DNA from: Trichosphaerium sp. ATCC 40318
Lineage: Eukaryota > Discosea > Flabellinia > Trichosidae
Length of the DNA stretch: 64,000 nucleotides
Direction: 5' to 3'
Assembly: GCA_038496445.1 (NCBI GenBank)
Contig: JALMLS010000216.1
Span: 434,001-498,000, forward strand
Positions 12,901 to 24,081 of the stretch are shown piece by piece. The position numbers were made by a program, and so were the translations under genes. Position 1 is the stretch's first letter; every line of letters starts with the position of its first letter. The notes below the pieces were generated by a model, which was not told the origin of the DNA, did no database searches, and worked only from the letters and a program-made list of their open reading frames with translations.

Positions 12901-13566
12901 TATAGCGTTCGCGTGCATAACACTACGTCCACAAGGATGCGAATCCTCCCAAGGTAGTGTGAATAAAGCTAAAAACCGAAAAAAGTAAGCAAAAAAAAAA
13001 TTGTTGTTTCGGCCAAAAAAAGATCCGAAATATTAAGCGCACGTGGTTCATCATTTGACAATTTCCATTCACCAACATGACTTCCAGTAGAATTTACAGC
13101 GTACCTATAACAAAAACATTAATTAGATGTCCGAGAGAGACTAATAGAGAAAAAAAAAGAAGAAAAAAACAAGATTATTGATTTTTATGTGTTTGCTTTT
13201 GTAAACGTACATTAGGATTCCCCTGTACTTTTTAGAATAGCTTGTTACAAGTATTGTAATATCTACAATGCTACCAGGTACGTATGTTGTTTGTGGAGAA
13301 TCCTCTTCACCAGCGAATACCTGATACTTTGAACTAGCCGTCACCTTAGAAGCCCAATGCATGTGTGGCTTTGGCGACTCGTTACAGACTAATCTGTTCT
13401 TGCCGCCGCTTTGCAGGGTAGCCCACTGTGCAGGGTCACATCCCCAGTTTGTAGAAGTTGCATCACAAGAGAATACATTCTCAGGGTTCGAGTTGGAAGC
13501 GCAAAAACTCTTTGCGATTACAAGTATTAGTAATAGCGAAATACCGCGGTACAGTACCGCGAGCAT
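9942..13566 (-). CDS. Secreted Reeler-domain plus LPMO-like (histidine-brace candidate) fusion protein
   Basis: Exons join in one frame over the whole span. Start ATG 13566 gives a signal peptide (ISLLLILVIAKSFCA). A Reeler domain follows (exons about 13210-13480, 13030-13100, 12710-12960): KYRGILMY, PWEDSHPCGRSVMHANA, LTFIAPPAGTGKITFHVLI, GDFWWPNG. A cysteine-rich linker (12360-12640) and a DPTDPNDPNN spacer lead to two hydrophobic stretches at 12040-12190. The second looks like a complete signal peptide (MILGLALISLLLLPSASA) followed at once by HNWLRSPARAG, the N-terminal His expected of an LPMO-like copper site, with a second candidate His in WASGH. Further exons give YIVHWLWKGYRDCTD, a short exon with VDHCYFPTPKS, then a Cys-rich region (11060-10200) and a last exon ending at TAA 9942. 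Clear splice junctions include 12354/12290, 11465/11372, about 11150/11044 and 10199/10089. Enzyme activity is inferred only. It may instead be two genes sharing exons. Confidence 0.7.
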
Positions 13567-15230
13567 TGAATCTAAAACAGTATTAGGATGGGTAAAGCGA
13601 GAAGAGAAAAGAAAACAAAAAAAAAAAGATAAAAATATAACTCTAGCTTTGCCGTTGCTTCAGCTGTTCTTATACATTAATACGTACTTGTCATCATATT
13701 ATTACTACGCAAGAATTTCAGGTGTTGTTATTTGTGTTTGCGTTTCGAGTTTATGGTGTGGGATATCACTTTTGGTTAATCGTGAACAAACTTTAAGATG
13801 AGTTGTCAACGTCGCTTTTGAAATAAAATATTGATCAAAAAAGGCATTTGTAGGAAAATTCTGTCTATGTTGAACTTGTATTAATTTGTGCAAGGGGAGT
13901 TTAGGAGAGTTTTGGGGTGTAGACTAATCAATTTAAGAGTACATTACTCGAACGCTTCGCTTTATTTGTTTTGGAAAGAGTAATACGGACTTTAACTCTT
14001 AAAAAGAGAAATAGGCAAGCTTTTCGTTGTTTATATGCGTGTGACATCGTATACAGTACAGAAAAACTACGTTTTAGTTTTTTTGCTTTTAGTTTACTTT
14101 AAAAAAAGAGTTCCTTGGTGTATTCGTTGTATTCAAGTTCGTAATGGGCTTTCTATGGTTTGGAGCAACAAAGTTAAAAATGTGATTCCCAAAACGGTTA
14201 AACGGAAAGTTATCCCGTAAAATTGGTACCAGTATAACCACGTAATGATGGGCGACAAAGGTCGTTGTACTAAAAAGTGTGGAAAATCCGAAAACTGACC
14301 AATGTCTATCGAAAGCCTTCAATTGTATGCTATAGATTCTCCTCATATGTGCCATTGGTTACCACACCAAATTGTGAAGTAACATCGAGTTTAATCTGAA
14401 ATATTGGACTTTATTTGCTCGAGGCGACGACTTTTTAAAGCGTGCATTGTGATCTAGCAACTGCACGCAGTTGTTCTACCTAATCTCATTTCCAAGCGTA
14501 TGCCTGTATTACAAGCATAGTACCAGTGTTTTTCGGTCAAAACCCGAGCAGAGGCTGGAATCACCCCTTCCCAAATCCCTTCTCCAAGACGCTCTCTAGA
14601 GAACCTCACACAATAACCAATTACCCACAAGCCATAACTACTCATTGCGGCTAAACCTAATCTCCGCACTATGTTCACAAAAGATATCCTTGGGAAGTGC
14701 TCTAGCAAGGATCTTAGGCGAGGTCTCTTACTTTTGTTTTGAAGCACTTTTCTATCGTTACGAACTTTCCTCAGTTGTTTAACCGTTTATGGGCACAAGC
14801 TACTAGTCTTCGAACAATCCAGAGACTCATCGAATCTACATTGCTCTGTAATGACTGGAGTTTCTTACAAATCAAACCTAGCGCTGTCTTTGTCAACAGG
14901 CACTTTATCAAGTTGTAACAACAGTACTTGGCGTTGTCACTTGGATTGTTTCAAACATACAATATTCTTGGTTAAAACCGAAAGTACTTTTCGTAGTATC
15001 TAGAATGAACAACTCAACATAGCACTTTATTGAAAGTCAAAGTGCTGAAAGACAAAGAAGTTTTGCTTGCGTTAGTTCCAAGCACTCACAATCGTAGATA
15101 GTTGTTTGTTAATTATTTTTAATGTATCGATAGTGTTCAATGGTAGCTCTTAATTTCTCATACCCGAACCGGTTACAAATTGTCACAACCTGTTAACCAC
15201 GGTGGTTTTCTTGGAGCTCTATTTAGTGAA
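13567..15230. other. Long intergenic region, no convincing gene
   Basis: Only short overlapping ORFs without recognisable domains are present, the longest being 97 codons on the minus strand at 14454-14747. I see no repeats or RNA genes. The left edge probably holds the promoter of the Reeler gene, which reads leftward from 13566. Confidence 0.4.
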
Positions 15231-15234
15231 GTCC

Positions 15235-15780
15235 TTAATACTTGTATTTTGTTGCAGTACTAACCTTATCCATTATCATACTAAATGAACAAAGTTAGAA
15301 TGAAGTAACAAAAACTTGCACAAGCCCAAAAGTAGTAAACATGATTGATATTCCACCTCTTTATGTTATTTCATTTGCCATGACAACTTAAGGTGTGAAA
15401 GATACTATTGTAAAAGTGTTTTGTGGGCGTTTGCTAAGAGCAGTTGTATACACACTCGGTAGTAGCATAGTAGCCTGCTAGGTTTAAGGTGTATCACAGT
15501 CTTATGTACTGGTTTGTAGTGTACGAGAAAAGGTGTCATATCTTCTGATATAGACATTTTTGAAACCAACATACTCATAGATTATGTCGTGGAACTGTTT
15601 ACTCAGCGTTGTGATTGTTGATCTTGTTTTATCGGTTGCAAAGGCACATATTGTTGATATTACCTCTGGAGGTAGAGAATTCAATAGTATGCGGTTTGTG
15701 AATTGTCTTGTAGCTGTATTGGGTACAACGTTCTTTTGTTTGAATTTCGGCTCACTCATAGCTAACACACCTTTACAAGG
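15235..15780 (-). pseudogene. Truncated F-box/LRR copy (left inverted copy)
   Basis: An ORF at 15768-15502 (-) encodes an F-box-like segment (ILLNSLPPEVISTICAFATD, then a TLSKQFHDIIYEYVGF motif). Downstream, 15240-15390 is homologous to the 3' end of the copy at 17945-18800 in inverted orientation, sharing for example the GAGGTGGAATATCAATCAT segment. The LRR part is missing or scrambled, so this is an internally deleted copy. It is related to the intact F-box/LRR gene at 8263 by architecture. Confidence 0.6.
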
Positions 15781-16085
15781 AGTTGCTCTTCAAATCAGTT
15801 CTGTGTACAAGAAATTCCAACTAAATTAAACAACTATAGCTTGACGTACTCTGCGCTTAATACAATAACTAGAAAACAACTTAACTGATTTACAACTTGA
15901 CTTCCTCCCTTACATCAGTTTCGTAACAACAAATCGTGGCAGCTCAAAAAGCACATCCTGTTATTCTTTTATTCATTTATTTAGCTTAACTGGAGCTGTG
16001 GTATGCTCAGTTGCTAACGTACTTATCGTGTATTAGTATTTTACAGCGTTAGGAATCTCTTCAAAAAAAAAAAAGCAAAAGTATC

Positions 16086-17802
16086 TTAGAGCTCTATTGT
16101 AATTACAGGACCTCTTTCTTGTTGACCACCAATGAATTGGACAACACCTATTTAAAAAATAAGTAATGTGGCCTTTAAAAACACTAAGTTTTTTCATACC
16201 TTTATAATCAAACGCGTTGTAGAAAAAAAAGTTACACCAAGGAGCAGCATTTGCTGAAATAACCTAAAAATGAAAAAAATAAGAAAAACCAGCAAAATGA
16301 TATAATTTTCGAAAAAGAAATGCAACTCTAAACTCGGTGGTACCTTCATTATTTCTTGTCCTACCATTCCTCCTAGAATAGCTGCTACAGGACTCATTTG
16401 AAAAGTTGCATTAGCGCCCACCAGACTATTAAAAAAAGGGTTAAAAATCAATCAAAGCGTAATGTTATTTAAAGTTTTCATACGTTAAAAAATCGTTATT
16501 TAGACGTTTACTTGGTTCAACACCTTGCTTTTGAAGTACCGTGCTGGCGAATGAAACAAAATTTTCTGTATCATTTGTGCCAGGGTAACTACCATATTGA
16601 GATCTGAAAGCATGAAGACCTAGACATGAGTTAAAAAAATAGTTTTCTTTTTTTTTTCCATTTCAAAAACCATGCGTACAGTTCACTGCATGAAACATGT
16701 GATTGAATTTACCCTTAGCTTGTACTGCGTTTTGAAAAGAAGGGCAGTACGTAGTACCATTATGTTCCTTTGTTTCACCAGTCTTTTTATCTTTACTTCA
16801 GCAGTACGTCAGAGAAAGAATAACCAAAGAAAAAAAGAGCAAAAAAAATTAGTACGTTGTAGTTGTGTAATGATACTCCTTTAGGTCACTGAAGAAGTAT
16901 CCTTGGTATCCGAATGTTTCAACTATCATAAAATATGCACCCGTTCGTCTACATGACTCATCAAGTTGTATCTACACGTGATTTTAAAAGACAGTTCACC
17001 CAAAACAATAGAAATTAAAAAAAACAAACTAAAAAAAACTACATAACATGCTAACAAATCTGAGTGATTACTAGCTTATTAGTCCATACCATAAACTCTC
17101 TTGCACAATCACCAACACACACTACGTTAAATTGGCGTATCATATCGTCGTTGATACTTTCATAAGGGGCGTTTATCACTATAACAAAAAAGTCAGAAAA
17201 AAAAAACAATGAAACGAATTCTGCGTTTTGTGACATTTAAAAATGATTAATCAACCTACCGTCGATGTCTACAAGTGGATTAAGCTCGCGCAAACGCGAT
17301 ATGGAAGCTGCTGCTCGCTAAAAAACGTTTTATTAGAATGTTTCGCGTTTTGGTAGAGTTACGTTTTGACCGATGCGGTTAGGTTCTAGCAACAAGTGAG
17401 CCGGATAGTCACTCTCTGAGACTGCTTTATTGTCGATTAATCGGACCTATTTATTGTTAACACTACAATTGAGCGAAAATGTAACGTACATGGTTTAAAC
17501 CTGCCAGTACAACGTTTTTTGCTACCTAATAGTTCGTTAACACGTAATTTTTAGCGCGAATTTTTAAACGCACTTCTGATACGACAGCCGTAATGCCTAC
17601 GAATAGGACCTTCGCTGTGGCTAGTCTTTGTTGCGCCTTCAATCATTAGATGTAATAATACATTATTACGCCCACCTTTACTCCCCAGAGTCTTATTTGA
17701 CGATCATAAAGTTGTGCCTCTGTTTTTGTTATAGCACCGCCATTTCCTGGAGCCTAGTGGCGTTATAAATAGTCTTTTGTACTTCTGATGTACCTCTTCC
17801 AT
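16086..17802 (-). CDS. AOS1: SUMO-activating enzyme subunit 1 (AOS1/SAE1-like)
   Basis: AOS1 pairs with UBA2 to form the SUMO E1, which adenylates SUMO in the nucleus; AOS1 supplies an adenylation-fold half without the catalytic cysteine. A first tiny exon MEE (ATG 17802) splices to GNGGAITKTEAQLYDRQIRLWG, the diagnostic AOS1 N-terminus. Later exons give AQQRLATAKVLFVGITAV, KNVVLAGLNHV, a short exon with RLIDNKAVSESDYPAHLL, then RAAASISRLRELNPLVDID and the exon with FNVVCVGDC. The C-terminal part has MSPVAAILGGMVGQEIMK and ends in VITIEL at stop 16086, all typical of SAE1. About ten short exons are implied; those around 16550-17040 are only partly resolved. The usual glycine-rich nucleotide loop appears altered (VGITAVVSE). 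The gene is enclosed by inverted F-box pseudogenes. Confidence 0.8.
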
Positions 17803-17944
17803 CACCACAACAGTCCTGAAGGCACTAGGATACCAGAATGCTTAAGGCTTAACTTACCTTAAGTGGCGAGCAATTTTAGACTCGCAAGCTTCACGTAGCA
17901 GAGTGAGCCAAAAATTCTAACAAAAGAACGCTGTACCAAATACG

Positions 17945-18800
17945 ATGACCACAGGACAAGTAACAAACTGCATACTATTGAATTCTCTACCTCCAGAAGT
18001 AATATCAGCAATATGTGCCTTTACAACCGATAAAACAAGATCAACGATTGCAACACTTAGTAAACAATTCTACGACATAATCTATGAGTATGTTGGTTTC
18101 GACAACATTTACATCCCACAAACTACAACAGCGATCACAACGCTGAGTAAACAATTCTACGACATAATCTATGAGTATGTTGGTTTCAACAACATTTACA
18201 TCCCACAAACTACAACAGAAGGACTCGTAAACTACAAGCCAATACATAAAACTGCTATACATCTTGGTAGGACATGTGACGATAAAGTATGTAAACAAAT
18301 ACTCATAACAAGCCGCCCATGTAATATCTTTTGCAATAGTGCCTGAGGAGCCTCAAGAGATTTCATAATTTTGTCATCATATCAAATGAAACAATATTTC
18401 GTTACAGCCTATGTGATTGTGAAAACCTTCATACTATTGATCTATCATATTCAATCATTAATGATGACTGTATTTGCCATTTATCAGGTGCTCATACAGT
18501 CATCCTATCTAACACCAACGTGACAAATTGTTGTTTGACACACCTCACAAATGTGAAGCAAGTTGGTCTCAGTGGAACTAAAGTTGACAAGAACGCCATA
18601 AAGAGGTGGAATATCAATCATTGTCCTATTCTTAAAATAGTAAATGTTGCGTGTCCAAACCTTCTTCAACTTATTTACCTTGATGTTTATGAGTTTACTA
18701 CTTTTGGGTTTGTGCAAGTTTTTGTTTGTTTTACTTCATTCTAACTTTGTTTATTTAGTATGATGATGGATAAGGTTAGTACTGCAACAAAATACAAGTA
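17945..18800 (+). pseudogene. Decayed F-box/LRR copy (right inverted copy)
   Basis: The ORF at 17945-18346 encodes an F-box-like start (ILLNSLPPEVISAICAF) and then stops. LRR-like pieces continue in another frame at 18420-18640 (NLHTIDLSYS, AHTVILSNTNVTNCCLTHL), matching the repeat style of the intact gene at 8263. The F-box segment carries an in-frame 87-bp tandem duplication. The 3' part (to about 18800) is the inverted counterpart of 15235-15400. Frame breaks suggest a pseudogene, though an unsolved intron around 18320-18415 could restore part of the frame. Confidence 0.55.
18061..18234 (+). repeat. 87-bp in-frame tandem duplication
   Basis: The segment beginning TAAACAATTCTACGACATAA at 18061 recurs at 18148, exactly 87 bp (29 codons) later, and continues through the CAACATTTACATCCCACAAA end of each unit. 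There are only a few mismatches between the two units. It duplicates the middle of the F-box-like segment and is absent from the other F-box copies in the window. Confidence 0.85.
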
Positions 18801-19511
18801 TGTCACTTTGAATACAACATTACTTTAACAAAGTTCATGTTTATTACAACGTAACTTACATTGTACAAGGAAAGACATCTTTGAAATACACATTAGTACA
18901 ATCAAGAGAAAAATAGTAATATCTTCTGACAAAGAAATGTCAACACGTCTTGGAAATGGTGAACCCAACACTATTTTTTTATGATACTATTTTTTTCTAA
19001 CAAGTGTCTTTGTAGAGATTGACTTGTATCCAAATGTGTGTGGCGTTCACCTGATAAAACGAAGACCTGAGTTAGATGTACACAATAAAGGTTTTGGTAT
19101 CATGATTAATTATGTATTTTTTAGGAGAATCACTACCTATTTGACAACAGCCATCTTGATGTTGACGTATTATCAACCCTTATTCGAAGGCTTCGGACCA
19201 AGTAAGGGTACAAAATTGACATTACAGATACTGGGTATATAGAACACCAGTAACCCATATGGTGTCAAGGAAAAGTACAAACAGAATGTTAACTGTTATT
19301 TGAATAAAAGTTAGTTTTCGTACTACCAAACGTTGTTGTTTTCTAAGGTTATACCACGTAATATTCTACGTTTTATCTTGTGGTCTTACATACTCAGATA
19401 GAATACTATAGCTACAGTTATTGAAACTGTGGTTCAATCTATCGTGTCTGACTTGTATTATTGTCAGTCTTGTCTAGTCCAACCAAACGCTGTGTCACAT
19501 CTTCATATTGA

Positions 19512-19665
19512 GAAAGTTGGAGGTAGCGTTGGAGGTTGCTGGAGGAAGTGTTGTTGGAGGTAGCGTTGTAGGTAACGTTGGAGGCAGTGTTGTTGGAGGT
19601 AAATTCGTTGGGGTAATGATGGAGGTAACGTTGTAGGAGGAAGAGGAGGAAGTAACATTGTTGGG
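19512..19665. repeat. GTTGGAGGTAGC-like minisatellite
   Basis: Imperfect repetition of units related to GTTGGAGGTAGC and GTTGTTGGAGG covers about 150 bp. On the minus strand it reads as a Pro/Leu/Gln-rich peptide but has no other coding support. It lies between the right F-box pseudogene and the 3' end of the UBE3D-like gene. Confidence 0.7.
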
Positions 19666-19913
19666 ATGCAATACAAATTAAGAATGAACAAAACTTTAAC
19701 CTTTAATGATTTATTATTAGAAGAAACCCTGCAAATAAAACTAGTCTTGATTTCTTTTATTCTACAGAGATAATTAGAGATTGACTCGCACAATAACACG
19801 GTTTTCACATGATAGAAGACAATTTTTGTTTGCCAGTTTCTTGCGAAATGAGCCTCACAATAACATACAGTAAACACAAACTTTCTTTCTCTTGTATTCA
19901 GTGCAGGATGTTG

Positions 19914-21938
19914 CTACGCATCTGGTACAAAAAATAGGAAAGATGACTTCTGACCATTAAATTCACGTCTACTTTCCGGGTAGCATTGATTGTGCTTATG
20001 AAGAATGTTCAAAATATCAAAGATATCCTGTTCTTTAAAGTACATGTTCTCTACAGCAGCGGTATCTTGCTGTTGCGTCCATTTTTCTACAGCCCTAAAA
20101 AAAACACAACACAAAATTAGTAATCTAAAGTAAAACCAAATAAAACAAAATCACGTGGAGAGAATTAAAAAATCTCAAAAAATTCTTAACATTGAGGGGA
20201 GTAATAAAAACGATGGCGACAGGATTTGAACCTGCGAACCCCAAGGGTACTTGATTTCAAGTCAAGCTGCTTTAACCAGCTGGCTACACCACCTTTGCGT
20301 TGATTACTCACTACCACGGCAATGACCCGCCGCAATTGAAGCAAAATAAACAGTAAAAGCATATTGTGAAACAGAAAATCGAACCAAAAATCGTTCACTC
20401 CAAAAGTTTCCAAAAAAAAATCACAAGTACGTACTTTTTCCCTTTCTCCTCGTTTGCTAAACAATCATAAAATAAAACTTTGAGGACAGGCCTGAACCCT
20501 TTATGGCCTTCGCCATAATCACTCTCCTGGTTTGTGCACAGAAGATTATCCGAATTCATAAGAAGTACCAGAATACGCTCTTTTCCTTTTTCGTTACAAA
20601 TAAAAAATCGAAAACAAGTATGTGCTTGTGTTGCAGCTAAAAGCTTTGCTGATAAAAATGTCTCTAGTGTGTGGTTTGAGAATATATCATCACCTCCGAT
20701 ATTTGATTGAGACGTAACACAGTGTTTGTATAGTTCGTAATTGGTACTTAAGCCTTCTTTGGAGTGAAGTTAGCCGAATGAAAAAAAAGCCATGCCTCCA
20801 CTAGAGACCACTATGAATTTGATACGTACTCTTTGGTAGTAGTTCTACATAACCAATCTCATAAGCACATTGCTTACAACGAACTTGCGCCCACTTAGTG
20901 TCCCAATCAACAAGTTTCTAAAAACTGTTAAATTTGGCAATTCAAAAAAAAGGACTTTTAAAAGAAACTACGCACTTTGTGGCTATCTCTTTGTCGTGTT
21001 AGGCGTTGATTATGAAACTGCTGATTTGGTGGATTCTTGTTCGTATCTATCAATATATTCTACATGAATGTTACGCGCCGAACAACTTGTGGAAAAAAAA
21101 ATTACTTTTTTGTTAATGTTATCTCCATGGATGAGCATGTGATGGCGTCCTAGTAGCATTGTGTTTGTTTTAGCGCGTATAGGACCGTGTGCTACTATTG
21201 AGGTATCGAGCATTGAGCTAAATACAAGTAAGCAAATAGGAATCAAACGACCAAATAAAACGTGTTGAGATGCCTTGCCTGCAACAATAACAGACCCACA
21301 TATCGCTAAGCTCATGCCAATGATCACTGGGAAGCTTGGTGACATAATTTATATCTCCTTCCGTGTCTTCGCTTTGCGTTTCGGACCCTCCAACAACATT
21401 GCAACCGCAAAACCCGCAGAACAAATTTTTTACAGCGTCAGCTGCAGGTGCATGCTCTATAAATTCCTACCCACTAATTAACAAACCAAACGTAGTAGTG
21501 GATAACATACTTTGTGATAAGGGTTATCAAATCGCCTTTCAATCCTACTCACTGGTGCGCCAGGTAGCTTGCAGCGCAAAGACAAGTGATCCTGTTGAGG
21601 AAGGTGAAGTTTAGTTAATTTTCAGTTGTAGAGTGTACTTACTTTGTATGTTATTACGCGTATCGTGTCAGTAGCCACTTGCGCGCCAAAATCGAGGCGA
21701 AGAGGCTTCGTTGAGGCATTTTGAAAGGAAATTATACATACACTACCAGTAATTCTTACGTGTGGCTTTGTCTTGAGTAAACAATGAGTCTCTAGATAAT
21801 TTACCTTTCACGTACATTTTCTGCGTCCAATCTTACTAAGAGCTCAATCTGATTAATGCCAAGTTGCTTTTCTATAATATATATAGGTGCTGATGATGCT
21901 TCGTTAAGAGTTGCGGTTTTGTGGTTCACGGTATTCAT
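19914..21938 (-). CDS. HECT_2-type E3 ubiquitin ligase, UBE3D/Ipa1-like
   Basis: UBE3D (and yeast Ipa1) have the HECT_2 domain (DUF2351) and act in ubiquitin transfer and mRNA 3'-end processing. From ATG 21938 (MNTVNHKTATL) exons code for an N-terminal beta-rich part (APIYIIEKQLGINQIELLVR; RLDFGAQVATDTIRVITYK). The exon ending at about 21300 has FCGFCGCNV and LPSDHWHELSDMWVC, the signature of this family. Then come MLLGRHHMLIHGD, a CKQCAYEIG zinc knuckle-like motif, and at the end QDIFDILNILHKHN with YPESRREFNG, matching the family's C-terminus; stop at 19914. The last intron (20095-20434, about 340 bp) contains a tRNA-Ser gene on the same strand. Only 55 bp separate its start from that of the divergent WASP gene. 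Confidence 0.72.
20211..20293 (-). tRNA. tRNA-Ser (anticodon UGA)
   Basis: The minus strand folds as a class II tRNA: 7-bp acceptor (GGTGGTG with CGCCATC, two G-U pairs), D arm starting TAGCCAGCTGG (A box), anticodon stem CTTGA/TCAAG around CTTGAAA giving UGA, a variable arm near ACCCTTGGGGT, T arm CAGG-TTCAAAT-CCTG (B box GGTTCAAATCC), discriminator G as usual for tRNA-Ser. A TTTTT terminator follows at once. No tRNA intron. It lies wholly inside an intron of the UBE3D-like gene in the same orientation. Confidence 0.95.
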
Positions 21939-21993
21939 TTCATTCACAGTTGTGACACCCCTAAAAAAAATTTAAAGAGTTAACGCACCGCTT
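21939..21993. promoter_or_regulatory. 55-bp divergent promoter region between UBE3D-like and WASP genes
   Basis: The two start codons (21938 minus, 21994 plus) face away from each other across 55 bp rich in A and T. This spacer would have to hold both 5' leaders and initiation sites unless transcription starts inside the neighbouring coding regions. No classical TATA box is evident. Inference only. Confidence 0.35.
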
Positions 21994-23621
21994 ATGCAAA
22001 AGTCAGACCTCCCTGCAATACGCTCTTCGATTAACGGATCGGTACGTTATTTTGTAGAGGTGGTTATAACTATCCCTCTTTAAATTAATCTATTTTGAAG
22101 ACCAATGAGTTTGTAGAGTTTTTTAACACTTGTATTTTAGGTGCAAGCATCCGGGGCTGGTAAAAAAAAGAAAAAAAAAACGTTTTTATTTTTGGTGCTT
22201 GTAGAATTAATAGAGGGTCTATTTAGCGCGCCTTTATAAAGCAAATGGCGGCAGTTGGGGCTATACAGGATTTGAAGGAGGAGCAGCCGTCGTTACTGAC
22301 GCGAACAAGAACCACTTCTTAAAGCTTGTTGATTTAGACGTAAGTTACACTATTCTTATCGAAAACGCTAAACAACCAAAAAACCAAAAAGACTTGAAAA
22401 AAAATATTTGAATTTAACACTCGCTTTCAAAGGGATCACGTGTTGTATTCAGCCAAGAATTTTATGAAGGCTTTATCTACAACGTCAGTTCAGAAAAACA
22501 GCTACACACTTTCGAGACAGACGGATGGGTCGGAGCATTGTAAATACCACACTCACGTGCTTTCTTTTTTTTCTTTTTTTTTTTTTTTCTAATTTCCCTT
22601 CACAAAGCTTTATTGCGCGTATTTTGGCCTTTTTTCTTTTTGTATGTTAACGTACGTTTTTTTAGCTCCTTCGCGGATAAGAAAGAAGCAGCAAAGTTTG
22701 CCAGTAAGGTAGCGTCTTTGAAAAAGAAGGTCGGCAAAGGCTCAAAAAAAAAGGCAAGCGACAACAGAATTTTTTTACAAAGGCGCCTTTATGCTTTTCT
22801 AACCTACGCTATAGAAGGGTAAAAAGGCTCCAGCAGGATTCTCGCTCTCCGGACCAAACAGTTTTAAGTATGTAATCATATTTAGAGCCTATCTTGAGCT
22901 TCTCCGTTTCTTCACCTTGAAAAAATACTTTGACAACAAAAAACGGAGCGCTAACAAAACCTAGACATGTGGGTCACGTCGGACGCGGGAGTTCAGGATT
23001 TGAGGTACGTGGGGTGCCCAAAGAGTTCGAGCAAGTCATGGGCGATGGAACACGCGTCACAGTGTCAGCCGGTGCGGGTTCTCCAGCACCACGTGCTCCA
23101 TTCCAACTCCCAGGTACTATAAAAAAAAACACTAGTTTTTGCAATTCTAAAACAAAAGAAACTGTACTGATTCCCTTGTAGGTGCCACAGGCGCCCCGCC
23201 TCCTCCGCCAATGGGAGGAGGTATGCCAGCACCGCCACCTCCACCTTGTACGTAAAAAAAATTCAACAAAAAACCTGAAAAGCTTTGATACGCTATTGTG
23301 AAGTGTTATTTGCGTTTTTAATGCGTAGCATAATACTTAGCGTACAAACAACCATAATTAAATTAAATAACGCTTCTAACACTCAAAAAAGCTGGAGGAG
23401 GAGTACCACCGCCTCCACCAATGGGTAAATCGTCAAAGAAAGGAAAAGGGAAAGGAAAACCACCAGCTGCAGCAGGAAGGTCCGCATACGCATAATAATA
23501 TGTATATAATTACTTACCGGCTGTTTTAAACAGAGGAGGTTTACTTTCGTCTATTCAAGGCTTTAAAAAAGGAGGGCTTCAAAAGACTGAGACCAATGAT
23601 AGATCTGGTCCGCTGGTATGA
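21994..23621 (+). CDS. WASP/Las17-like actin nucleation promoting factor (WH1-CRIB-Pro-WH2)
   Basis: WASP proteins recruit and activate Arp2/3. Exon 1 (ATG 21994, MQKSDLPAIRSSINGS) splices to VQASGA, then to RLYKANGGSWGYTGFEGG, a clear WH1 (EVH1) start. WH1 continues through SRVVFSQEFYEGFIYN and LHTFETDGWVGA to FADKKEAAKFASKV (22670). A CRIB-like GTPase-binding segment follows at about 22960-23040 (KPRHVGHVGRGSSGFEV). Proline-rich exons (GAPPPPPMGGG; GGVPPPPPMGK) bind SH3 or profilin. The final exon has a WH2 motif (GGLLSSIQGFKKGGLQKTE) and then TNDRSGPLV and TGA at 23621. No central/acidic (CA) Arp2/3-binding tail is seen unless a further exon is spliced from the GTATGA at 23616. Some internal junctions are approximate. 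Confidence 0.8.
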
Positions 23622-24081
23622 TTTCCTAAGTATTCTTTCTCTATCGTCTCTCGTGCAAAGTATTCAAAGTTTCTCTCGTGCCTTTTTTTTGTTTCTCAGT
23701 TTTCTGTCCCATCGAAATTCTCGAGTTTTCTGCAAGTGCTTTCATCAAGACAATCTGAAAAAGACAATCATTGATTTCATCTCTCTCTACTCTACTCTCC
23801 TTCTTTACAAATTAGTTTCTAACTCACCGTTTCCTATATCAGTTGTAGAATCATCACACAATTCTTATACTGTCTACGGCAATAATCACTGTACAATTGG
23901 ACACTAAAAGTATCATATACTCCACTCGTTGTTGGTTTTTTTTTTACAAATGTTATTTCACAACAAAGATCTATCTCGTTAAAGCTCTTTGCAACGAAAG
24001 AGGTCATTCATGTCACTCACAAAAATAAACGTTGTGATAGATTTATCAATAATCTATTTTTATCAGACATTTAGTCCAGTT

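Noticed and set aside
14454-14747. 97-codon minus-strand ORF
   Set aside because: No recognisable domain, splice partner or repeat relation; a length expected by chance in this much non-coding DNA.
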